From Bacteroidota bacterium (GTDB lineage: Bacteria > Bacteroidota > Ignavibacteria > Ignavibacteriales > Ignavibacteriaceae): 5,435 bases of DNA. Where the stretch lies: positions 1-5,435 of the forward strand of contig JAJYIL010000244.1 of NCBI GenBank assembly GCA_021790055.1, given 5' to 3'. Shown here one piece after another: positions 1-4,961 of this stretch; position 1 is the stretch's first letter; every line of letters begins with the position of its first letter. The notes beneath the pieces are model-generated. The model was not told the DNA's origin and did no database searches. It worked only from the letters and a program-made list of their open reading frames with translations. Made by a program: the position numbers and the translations under genes.

Positions 1-1
1 A

Positions 2-1366
2 ATAGCATCCGGGCAAGGATTTTGGGGCGACTTAATCGACGCGCCTTACCACCAGGTAACAAAAGGCGACATTGATTATCTTGTAATGGATTACCTTGCC
101 GAGGTTACGATGTCGATTCTTCAAAAGCAGAAGAATAAGAACCCGAAGCTGGGATATGCAAAAGATATCCCCGAACTGATGAAGCGGATTCTTCCAATCT
201 GCAAAAAGAAGAATATTAAAGTGATTACTAACGGTGGCGGAGTAAATCCGGTTGCATGCGCTGAGGCGGTTGTTGAAGTTGCAAAGAATCTTGGTCTAAA
301 AGATTTAAAGATTGCCGTTGTACTTGGAGATGACATTAATGAAAGAATTAATGAAATCATCTCCAAAGGATGCGAGCTTAACAATATGGAGACAAATGAA
401 TCCATCATCCCGGTAAAAGAAAAATTGTTAAGCGCTAATGTTTACTTCGGTGCGTTTCCGATTGTTGAAGGTTTGAAGAAAGGCGCCGATATTGTAATTA
501 CGGGAAGAACGACCGACACCGGCTTAACATTAGCTCCGATGATTTATGAATTCGGTTGGAGTGAGAATGATTTTAATCTTTTATCCGCCGGAACAATTGC
601 GGGACATATTTTGGAATGCGGTGCTCAGTCAAGCGGAGGAAATTTTTTAGGCGATTGGCAATCGATACCGAATATGGCGGAGATTGGATTTCCAATTGCG
701 GAAGCTTATCCTAACGGTGAGTTTGTAATTACAAAACATCCAAACTCCGGAGGAAGAGTTTCATTTGAAACTGTTGCCGAGCAGCTTGTTTATGAAATTG
801 GCAACCCCGAAGTTTATATTACACCGGATTGCGTTGCAGACTTTACTACTATCAAGCTTGAGGATTTGGGAAATGACCGCGTTCGTGTTTATGATATTAA
901 AGGAAAACCAGCGACAGAGTTTTATAAAATTTCTTGCTCTTATGAAAGCGGATATTCTGCATCAGCTACTTTAACTTACTCTTATCCGCAAGCTTTAACT
1001 AAGGCTAAAGCTGCCGATAAGATTTTGAGAAAGAGATTGGAGAATCTTCAATTAAAGTTTGATGAAGTTAGAACGGAGTTTGTTGGATATAATTCTTGCC
1101 ACGGTCCGCTTTCGATTCAGATTGATGAAGAGAAGATAAATGAAATAATGCTGAGAGTTGCAGTTCGCTCAAACGATTATGCTTCAGTCGAAAGATTTGG
1201 AAAGGAAATAGCTCCTTTGATATTAACCGGTCCGCCAAGTGTTACGGGTTTTGCAGGCGGCAGACCCAAGCCGAGCGAAGTGGTAGCCTACTGGCCCGCA
1301 CTTATTCCGAAAACATTAGTAAAGCCGGAAGTAAAAATTATTGAGATGCCGAAGGAGGGAAAATAA
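2..1366 (+). CDS. AtuA family protein (DUF1446), 5'-truncated by window edge
   Basis: The reading frame is open from base 2, and residues before the first ATG (base 86) already match the family's start (ASGQGFWGD, then DYLVMDYLAEVTM). The ATG at 86 is therefore internal, and roughly 10 to 20 residues lie outside the window. 454 residues are visible. Family-like stretches, numbered from base 2, are TNGGGVNP near 76-83, ITGRTTDTG near 166-174, ECGAQSSGG near 205-213, HPNSGGRVSFETVAEQL near 246-262, and a C-terminal GPPSVTGFAGGRPKPSEVV. The family is named for AtuA of the Pseudomonas acyclic terpene (citronellol/geraniol) pathway. Its biochemical activity is unsettled, and members elsewhere occur beside acyl-CoA carboxylases and other acyl-CoA catabolic genes. 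Pseudomonas AtuA carries an extra C-terminal domain which here is the next gene. The protein is probably cytoplasmic, with no signal peptide or membrane helix in the visible part. Family call is confident; substrate is unknown. Confidence 0.88.
   Translation: MASGQGFWGDLIDAPYHQVTKGDIDYLVMDYLAEVTMSILQKQKNKNPKLGYAKDIPELMKRILPICKKKNIKVITNGGGVNPVACAEAVVEVAKNLGLKDLKIAVVLGDDINERINEIISKGCELNNMETNESIIPVKEKLLSANVYFGAFPIVEGLKKGADIVITGRTTDTGLTLAPMIYEFGWSENDFNLLSAGTIAGHILECGAQSSGGNFLGDWQSIPNMAEIGFPIAEAYPNGEFVITKHPNSGGRVSFETVAEQLVYEIGNPEVYITPDCVADFTTIKLEDLGNDRVRVYDIKGKPATEFYKISCSYESGYSASATLTYSYPQALTKAKAADKILRKRLENLQLKFDEVRTEFVGYNSCHGPLSIQIDEEKINEIMLRVAVRSNDYASVERFGKEIAPLILTGPPSVTGFAGGRPKPSEVVAYWPALIPKTLVKPEVKIIEMPKEGK
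1351..1359 (+). promoter_or_regulatory. Strong ribosome binding site inside the end of the AtuA gene
   Basis: GAAGGAGGG lies within the last codons of the AtuA-family gene; its GGAGG core is 10 nt before the ATG at 1369. It supports that start and shows that the small downstream protein is translated from the same messenger, probably in equal amounts. Confidence 0.75.
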
Positions 1367-1368
1367 TC

Positions 1369-1680
1369 ATGAAAATAAAATTATTAGATATTGCACACGG
1401 CAGAAGCGGCGATAAAGGCGATGCCGCAAATATCGGTATCATTGCCTATGATGATAAAGGATTTGAAATAATAAAGAAGCACCTTACCGCAGAAAGAGTA
1501 AAAAAGCATTTTGAAGGAATCTGCTTCGGAGAAGTTGAGCGCTACGAGCTTCCGAACTTGAGAGCGTTGAATTTCTTACTTCATAATACGCTTGGCGGAG
1601 GCGGCACTGTTTCTCTTAAACATGATGCGCAAGGAAAGACGCTGGCGGCGGCGCTGCTTAGGATGGAGATGGAGGTATAA
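1369..1680 (+). CDS. AtuA-like C-terminal domain protein (ferredoxin-fold), stand-alone
   Basis: This 103-residue protein corresponds to the C-terminal ferredoxin-like domain of AtuA-family proteins. Visible family features are AHGRSGDKGDAANIGI (9-24), the central LPNLRALNFLLHNTLGGGGTV (61-81) and the ending DAQGKTLAAALL (87-98). Length is typical for the stand-alone form. The ATG lies 2 nt after the stop of the AtuA gene and has a strong Shine-Dalgarno site, so the two are cotranscribed and presumably form one complex, doing as two subunits what the fused Pseudomonas protein does as one chain. The enzymatic role is not known for certain. The gene ends directly at the left repeat ladder (1681), where the operon probably finishes; no clear hairpin-plus-T-run terminator was seen there. 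Confidence 0.85.
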   Translation: MKIKLLDIAHGRSGDKGDAANIGIIAYDDKGFEIIKKHLTAERVKKHFEGICFGEVERYELPNLRALNFLLHNTLGGGGTVSLKHDAQGKTLAAALLRMEMEV

Positions 1681-1702
1681 GGTATATAGGTATATTGGTA
1701 TA
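1681..1702 (+). repeat. Left GGTATANN ladder (8-bp tandem repeat)
   Basis: Three consecutive 8-bp units, GGTATATA, GGTATATT and GGTATA(AA), begin immediately after the stop codon of the preceding gene. The first 14 bases, GGTATATAGGTATA, recur exactly at 2247-2260 on the other side of the four-helix-bundle gene. The hexamer GGTATA is fixed and the two spacer bases vary, so this is a spaced repeat and not simple slippage of one unit. Confidence 0.8.
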
Positions 1703-1738
1703 AAAGGTTGTTATTTAATTTATCATAGGAAATCTATC

Positions 1739-1743
1739 GGAGG
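1739..1743 (+). promoter_or_regulatory. Ribosome binding site deciding the start of the four-helix-bundle gene
   Basis: GGAGG lies 7 nt before the ATG at 1751 but almost touches the in-frame ATG at 1745. Normal Shine-Dalgarno spacing therefore favours 1751. It also rules out a much earlier in-frame ATG at 1592, which overlaps the AtuA-domain gene. Confidence 0.7.
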
Positions 1744-1750
1744 GATGAAT

Positions 1751-2218
1751 ATGGAAGAAGAAGATTTAAATTATAGTTACCCGGATAATACTGATAAAAT
1801 CTTTGAAGTGCATGAACCGAATGAATTTTATAATGAAAAAAGAGATTTTACTACGTTGGAAGCGTGGAGGAATTGTCAGGAAGTGAAATTATTTTTCTAT
1901 AATAAAATCTTACCTCTCTTGCCAAGTATTGAAAAATTTAATTTAGATATTCAAATTAGGAAGGCAATAGTCAGCACGACAGCAAATATAGCCGAAGGCT
2001 ACGGGCGATATCATTATCAGGAAGGAATTCAGTTCTACAGAATTTCAAGAGGTTCTTTATACGAACTTAAAGACCATCTTTTAAGCTGTTTTGATTTTAA
2101 GTATATTGATAACGAAGCGAAAGACCTTGGAGAAAAATTAATAGAAACAGCTAAGATAACTTTAAATGGCTTTATTAATTTTGTTAGATCGAAGATTGAA
2201 CAAGGTAAACAGAAGTAA
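1751..2218 (+). CDS. Four-helix-bundle protein, 23S rRNA intervening-sequence (S23/IVP) family
   Basis: The protein has 155 residues. The family core begins near residue 33 (FTTLEAWRNCQEVKLFFYN) and contains the signature ANIAEGYGR (78-86), then RISRGSLYELKDHL (97-110), ending in an amphipathic helix (about 125-150). Members were first noticed as ORFs inside intervening sequences of 23S rRNA genes and are structurally related to Avd, the accessory protein of diversity-generating retroelements. They are basic helical bundles that can form pentamers and are thought to bind nucleic acid. Usual length is about 115-130 residues; here an acidic N-terminal extension of about 32 residues (EEED, then DNTDKIFEVHEPNEF) precedes the core. 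No rRNA and no reverse transcriptase lie nearby in the window. The gene is flanked on both sides by GGTATANN ladders. Family is confident; function is unknown. Confidence 0.88.
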   Translation: MEEEDLNYSYPDNTDKIFEVHEPNEFYNEKRDFTTLEAWRNCQEVKLFFYNKILPLLPSIEKFNLDIQIRKAIVSTTANIAEGYGRYHYQEGIQFYRISRGSLYELKDHLLSCFDFKYIDNEAKDLGEKLIETAKITLNGFINFVRSKIEQGKQK

Positions 2219-2246
2219 TGAATAAGGTAATGGCTTGATGAAATTT

Positions 2247-2275
2247 GGTATATAGGTATAGGGGAATATGGTATA
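2247..2275 (+). repeat. Right forward GGTATANN ladder
   Basis: The units are GGTATATA (2247), GGTATAGG (2255), a degenerate 7-base GGAATAT (2263) and GGTATA (2270). Bases 2247-2260 are an exact 14-bp copy of the left ladder start at 1681. The ladder lies 28 nt after the stop of the four-helix-bundle gene and forms the 5' arm of the hairpin described separately. Confidence 0.78.
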
Positions 2276-2313
2276 CGTTCGCAAGCTATTCATATAACCT
2301 ATACCTTTATACC
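2247..2313 (+). other. Long hairpin formed by forward and inverted ladders
   Basis: Bases 2247-2262 pair with 2298-2313 at 15 of 16 positions (one T-T mismatch), enclosing a 35-nt loop. There is no T-run after the 3' arm, so this is not a standard intrinsic terminator. It could still protect or process the end of the upstream message, or be part of a repeated element. Pairing is seen in the sequence; any role is inferred. Confidence 0.6.
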
Positions 2314-2335
2314 CGTATACCGGTATACCGGTATA
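2298..2335 (+). repeat. Right inverted ladder (TATACCNN)
   Basis: TATACC, the reverse complement of GGTATA, occurs at 2300, 2308, 2316 and 2324, each exactly 8 bases apart, with spacers TT, CG and GG. Local symmetry is strong: 2315-2328 is a perfect 14-bp palindrome (GTATACC/GGTATAC) and 2324-2335 a perfect 12-bp one. The block can pair with either the left ladder at 1681 or the right forward ladder at 2247. Confidence 0.8.
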
Positions 2336-2399
2336 TACAAATACTCTATTTATTTAAACAACTTTTTAAATTAACTAAGACAGTCACATAGAGGTACTC

Positions 2400-3501
2400 A
2401 TGTTCGAAGAAGAATTAAAACAATTAAACACATACAAGGAAAGAATCACTAAGCTACGAGGTTTTCTTTGACGTCGATAATAAGGATTTAAAGATTTTAG
2501 ATCTTCAACATAAAACTACTGAGCCGAGCTTTTGGGATGACCAGATAAAAGCTCAACAGATTTTACTTGAAATTAAATCACTTCAGACTTGGGTGGATTT
2601 ATGGAAAGAGCTTGATAAGAAAGCTCAGAGCCTCGAGGAATTTATTCTGCTTGCACAGATGGAAGAGGATAATTCTTTTTCCGGTGAGATTAAGGGCGAG
2701 TTGAAGTTGCTTAAATCCGCAATCGAGAATGCAGAGTTTAAGAATATGCTAAGCGGGAAGGATGATTTTAGAAATTGCATATTGACAATTCATTCCGGTG
2801 CTGGTGGAACGGAAGCACAGGACTGGGCTGAGATGCTGATGAGAATGTATCTGCGCTGGGGCGAGCAGAACGGATTTAAGATGTCTATTGTCGATATTCT
2901 CGAAGGCGACACTGCAGGAGTAAAGAGTGTTACGATTGAGGTTGAAGGTGAATTTGCCTACGGCTATTTGAAAGCAGAGAACGGAGTGCACAGACTTGTA
3001 AGAATTTCTCCGTTTGATTCTAATAAGAGAAGACATACTTCGTTCGCTTCGGTGTTTGTTATACCGGAGATTGATGATACGATTGAGATTGAAATAAATC
3101 CTGCCGACTTAAGGGTTGATACCTACCGTTCCGGAGGCAAAGGCGGACAGAACGTTAACAAAGTTGAAACTGCAGTCCGTATTACACATATTCCAACTGG
3201 TGTTGTTGCTGCATGCCAGAATGAACGCTCGCAGCTTCAAAATAGGAATAACGCTATGAAGATGCTGAAGTCGAAGCTTTATCAATTGGAAATTGAAAAG
3301 CAGGAAGCAGCGCAGGACGAAGTAGAAAAAAGTAAAATGAAGATAGAGTGGGGAAGCCAGATACGCTCGTACGTTTTTCATCCTTACAACATGGTTAAAG
3401 ACCACCGCACCGAGGAAGAAACATCGGATGTGCAAGGAGTAATGAACGGCGACTTGAACAGATTTATAAAAGCATATTTAATGAAGTTTAATCAGAACTA
3501 A
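2400..3501 (+). CDS. prfB: Peptide chain release factor 2, expressed by programmed +1 frameshift
   Basis: RF2 recognises UGA and UAA stop codons in the ribosomal A site and triggers release of the finished protein. Translation starts at ATG 2400 (GAGG at 2391-2394, 5 nt spacer), reads 23 codons (MFEEELKQ... to RGFL), meets in-frame TGA at 2469-2471 and must shift +1 to continue at GAC 2470: join 2400-2468 with 2470-3501. The product is 366 residues, essentially the size of E. coli RF2 (365). The RF2 codon-recognition tripeptide SPF is at 203-205, and the peptidyl-transferase GGQ motif is at 248-250 in RSGGKGGQNVNK. The glutamine is the usual target of PrmC methylation. A helical N-terminal domain precedes these. 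The gene appears monocistronic. An apparent start at 2593 would remove most of the N-terminal domain and is not used. Confidence 0.96.
2457..2472 (+). promoter_or_regulatory. prfB programmed frameshift site
   Basis: CGAGGTTTTCTTTGAC contains the classic slippery CTT TGA C (2466-2472), with a Shine-Dalgarno-like GAGG at 2458-2461, four bases before CTT. In the established E. coli mechanism, slow TGA decoding when RF2 is scarce lets the tRNA on CTT slip forward one base, while abundant RF2 terminates at codon 24. The stimulator here is shorter than the E. coli AGGGGG and one base further away. Confidence 0.93.
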
Positions 3502-3503
3502 AT

Positions 3504-3550
3504 AAGCATGGATGCATGAGGCTGCATGGATGCATGCAGTCATGCTTTTA
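3504..3550 (+). terminator. Possible prfB terminator built from repeated ATGCATG segments
   Basis: Just after the prfB stop, CTGCATG (3522-3528) and CATGCAG (3533-3539) form a perfect 7-bp stem with a GATG loop. AAGCATG (3504-3510) can also pair with CATGCTT (3541-3547), followed by CTTTTATCTT. The T-run is short and interrupted, so termination is plausible rather than clear. Confidence 0.4.
3506..3536 (+). repeat. 13-bp direct repeat GCATGGATGCATG, two copies
   Basis: Exact copies lie at 3506-3518 and 3524-3536, 18 bp apart. Each contains the palindrome ATGCAT. The repeat overlaps the putative prfB terminator and may be what builds it. Confidence 0.75.
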
Positions 3551-3581
3551 TCTTAGCTATTCTATGCAGTGTTTCTTCATC

Positions 3582-3611
3582 ATTAACACCGGGATTAATC
3601 CCGGTGTTAAT
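3582..3611. repeat. Perfect 30-bp palindrome
   Basis: ATTAACACCGGGATT (3582-3596) is followed directly by its exact reverse complement (3597-3611), with no mismatch. As RNA it gives a stem of about 13 bp with a 4-nt loop. There is no T-run on either strand, so it is not a simple intrinsic terminator. Its length, GC-rich core in AT-rich surroundings and intergenic position resemble REP-type palindromic elements. A repressor operator is another possibility. Confidence 0.8.
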
Positions 3612-3625
3612 CGTGGTAAATATAT

Positions 3626-3654
3626 TTGCTTCAACTGTTTCAACAGTTTATAAA
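3626..3654 (+). promoter_or_regulatory. Candidate promoter with embedded dyad operator for the MGMT-like gene
   Basis: TTGCTT (3626-3631) and TATAAA (3649-3654) are separated by exactly 17 bp, the ideal sigma-70 spacing, 51 bp before the ATG at 3706. The spacer is filled by the dyad AACTGTT-TC-AACAGTT (3633-3648), a place where a bound repressor would block RNA polymerase. The -35 box matches the consensus at only three of six positions. If the organism is a Bacteroidota, its primary sigma factor prefers a different consensus, so this is tentative. Confidence 0.35.
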
Positions 3655-3705
3655 CTTTTTTATTCATTTCGAACTACGAGTTTTTTTAATATTAAGTGAA
3701 GAATT

Positions 3706-4098
3706 ATGAGCGAGAGTAAGATTAAGAGTAAGATTAAGAGTAAGAGCAAGAAGAAAGCTCCAGCGAAGAAAAAAAATTCCAAGGAAGATTTTTTTGACCG
3801 GGTATATAAAATTGTTGCGAAGATTCCTTACGGTAAGGTTGCTACGTACGGCGATATTGCCGAAGCCTGCGGAATTCGGTCTTCGGCAAGAACCGTCGGC
3901 TGGGCATTGAACGGCGCTAAAGATTCAGGGCTGCCTTGTCATCGAGTTGTAAATAGGTTTGGTGCTTTAACAGGCAAGCATCATTTCGGAGATGAGTTTA
4001 TTATGGAGGACCTTCTCCGCTCCGAGGGAGTTGAGTTTGATAAGGACGGCTGCGTTAAGATAGATAAATTTTTGTGGAAGCCGGCGAAGAGACGATAG
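3706..4098 (+). CDS. MGMT/alkyltransferase-like family protein retaining the PCHRV cysteine
   Basis: This 130-residue protein consists of a lysine-rich tail (4-27) and one MGMT C-terminal (Ada-type DNA-binding) domain (about 28-125). MGMT transfers alkyl groups from O6-alkylguanine to a cysteine; alkyltransferase-like (ATL) proteins lack the cysteine and instead flag lesions for nucleotide excision repair. Visible residues are Y48 (KVATYGD), the arginine finger R62 (SSARTVG), the active-site motif PCHRVV with C78, and E101 in EDLLRSEGVE, equivalent to the glutamate of the MGMT proton relay. GKHHFG (90-95) is typical of the short bacterial ATL-type proteins, which usually read PAHR or PWHR. 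It also lacks the N-terminal MGMT domain. An in-frame TGA at 3697-3699 bounds the start, and no strong Shine-Dalgarno site is seen. It is either a minimal methyltransferase or an ATL that kept its cysteine. Confidence 0.9.
   Translation: MSESKIKSKIKSKSKKKAPAKKKNSKEDFFDRVYKIVAKIPYGKVATYGDIAEACGIRSSARTVGWALNGAKDSGLPCHRVVNRFGALTGKHHFGDEFIMEDLLRSEGVEFDKDGCVKIDKFLWKPAKRR
3713..3748 (+). repeat. 12-bp in-frame tandem repeat coding the lysine-rich tail
   Basis: AGAGTAAGATTA occurs at 3713-3724 and 3725-3736, then as AGAGTAAGAGCA at 3737-3748. Each unit adds four residues of the KSKI type. Being a multiple of three, copy-number change would lengthen or shorten the basic tail without breaking the frame. 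Confidence 0.75.
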
Positions 4099-4142
4099 TG
4101 GTCTAATGGAAAATGGTTGAGGGATGATAGAGTTTGATACAA

Positions 4143-4162
4143 AAGACAAAGGGCATTGTCTT
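4143..4162 (-). terminator. Possible terminator between convergent genes
   Basis: AAGACAA (4143-4149) and TTGTCTT (4156-4162) form a perfect 7-bp stem with a 6-nt loop in the 94-bp gap between the convergent MGMT-like and SDR genes. Read on the minus strand, a short TTTT run follows, so it would serve the SDR operon better than the plus-strand gene. The stem is AT-rich and weak. Confidence 0.35.
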
Positions 4163-4192
4163 GATAATATCGGGATTCTGGTTTTTGATAAA

Positions 4193-4936
4193 TTATATAA
4201 TTTCATGCTCTCTATCCCAATCTACAGAGATAATCCTTTGTCCATTAATTTTTGCTGCATCGTCTGAAGCGAGATAAACTGCCGCAGGCGCAATGACCTC
4301 CGGTTTTAAGATTCCGTTTCTTTTATCTTCTGGTAAAGAAGGAGGAATAATTTCTCTTAATGTAGCGCCGCCGAATAATAAAACATTTAGCGTAATATCT
4401 GTGCCTTCCAGTTCCTGAGTCCAGATAGCGCTCATTGATTCCAGCGCAGCTTTCGAAGGTCCGTAGGGAGAAAAACCTTTGCGCTTCATAGTTCCGAGAT
4501 TTATTGAGATGTTAATTATCCTTCCGGACCTCTGTTTAAGCATTTGGGGGATAACTGCACGGGTCATTAAATACGTTCCGTTTACATTTGTATTTACAAC
4601 CATCCGCCAACTATTCGGATCCGATTCCCAGAATGGTTTCGGTTCAGTCATATAGTTTTCATTTACAAACAACATTCCTCTTGCGGCGTTATTAACATGA
4701 ATATCAATCCTGCTGAACTGATTTATAACTGCATCAACTAAATTCTTAACGTCTCCTTCTTTTGTGATATCAGCAATGATTGCAGTCCCTTTTATTTTTA
4801 ATGCAGTTTCTTCAATTTCATTTTTGTGAACTGCAGACGTAATTATAACCTTTGCACCGTTAACTGCGTAAACTTCAGCGATTGCTTTTCCTATTCCTCT
4901 ACCTGCACCGGTAACAATTGCAACTTTCCCGTCCAA
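4193..4936 (-). CDS. SDR family NAD(P)-dependent oxidoreductase, TTG start
   Basis: This is a 247-residue classical short-chain dehydrogenase/reductase with a Rossmann fold. It has the cofactor motif TGAGRGIG (9-16), NNAA (82-85), the structural/catalytic asparagine N117 (NTNVNGTYL) and YGPSK with Y158 and K162. R13 in the glycine loop and no acidic residue at the end of beta-2 (VIITSAVHK) suggest NADP(H). The residue 13 before Y158, normally the catalytic serine, is I145, with S144 next to it. The usual PG after beta-6 reads FGG (188-190). The start is assigned to TTG at 4936; in-frame codons above it encode DLL, a usual lead-in to DGKVAIVTG, back to a TAA, and no ATG or good Shine-Dalgarno site is present. 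It lies 25 nt after the DUF1634 gene, probably in the same operon. Substrate is unknown. Confidence 0.88.
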   Translation of the reverse strand: MDGKVAIVTGAGRGIGKAIAEVYAVNGAKVIITSAVHKNEIEETALKIKGTAIIADITKEGDVKNLVDAVINQFSRIDIHVNNAARGMLFVNENYMTEPKPFWESDPNSWRMVVNTNVNGTYLMTRAVIPQMLKQRSGRIINISINLGTMKRKGFSPYGPSKAALESMSAIWTQELEGTDITLNVLLFGGATLREIIPPSLPEDKRNGILKPEVIAPAAVYLASDDAAKINGQRIISVDWDREHEII

Positions 4937-4961
4937 TAAGTCAGGTATAAAATCTTCTTAT

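Noticed and set aside
86..88. ATG at 86 as the true start of the AtuA-family gene
   Set aside because: Conserved family sequence continues upstream in the same frame to the window edge.
121..408. Minus-strand open frame opposite the AtuA-family gene
   Set aside because: It is antisense to strongly conserved coding sequence, with low-complexity content and no family features.
1592..1750. Longer form of the four-helix-bundle protein starting at ATG 1592
   Set aside because: It would overlap the AtuA-domain gene by 89 bases in another frame and translate through the left ladder. The added residues look like out-of-frame sequence, and the ribosome binding site is at 1739.
1681..2335. GGTATA ladders as a CRISPR array
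   Set aside because: Units are 6 bp with 2-bp gaps, and there are no 20-40 bp spacers or cas genes.
1681..2337. An actual 23S rRNA intervening sequence
   Set aside because: The flanks are protein genes (AtuA operon and prfB), and no rRNA sequence is recognisable on either side.
2469..2471. In-frame stop suggesting prfB is a pseudogene or begins at 2593
   Set aside because: CTT TGA C is the known programmed frameshift site, and the joined protein has the normal RF2 length and motifs.
2749..3435. Minus-strand open frames opposite prfB
   Set aside because: They are shadows of the RF2 core including SPF and GGQ; no ribosome binding site or recognisable protein.
3967..4206. Minus-strand open frame across the end of the MGMT-like gene
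   Set aside because: It overlaps the ends of two well-supported genes and matches no known family.
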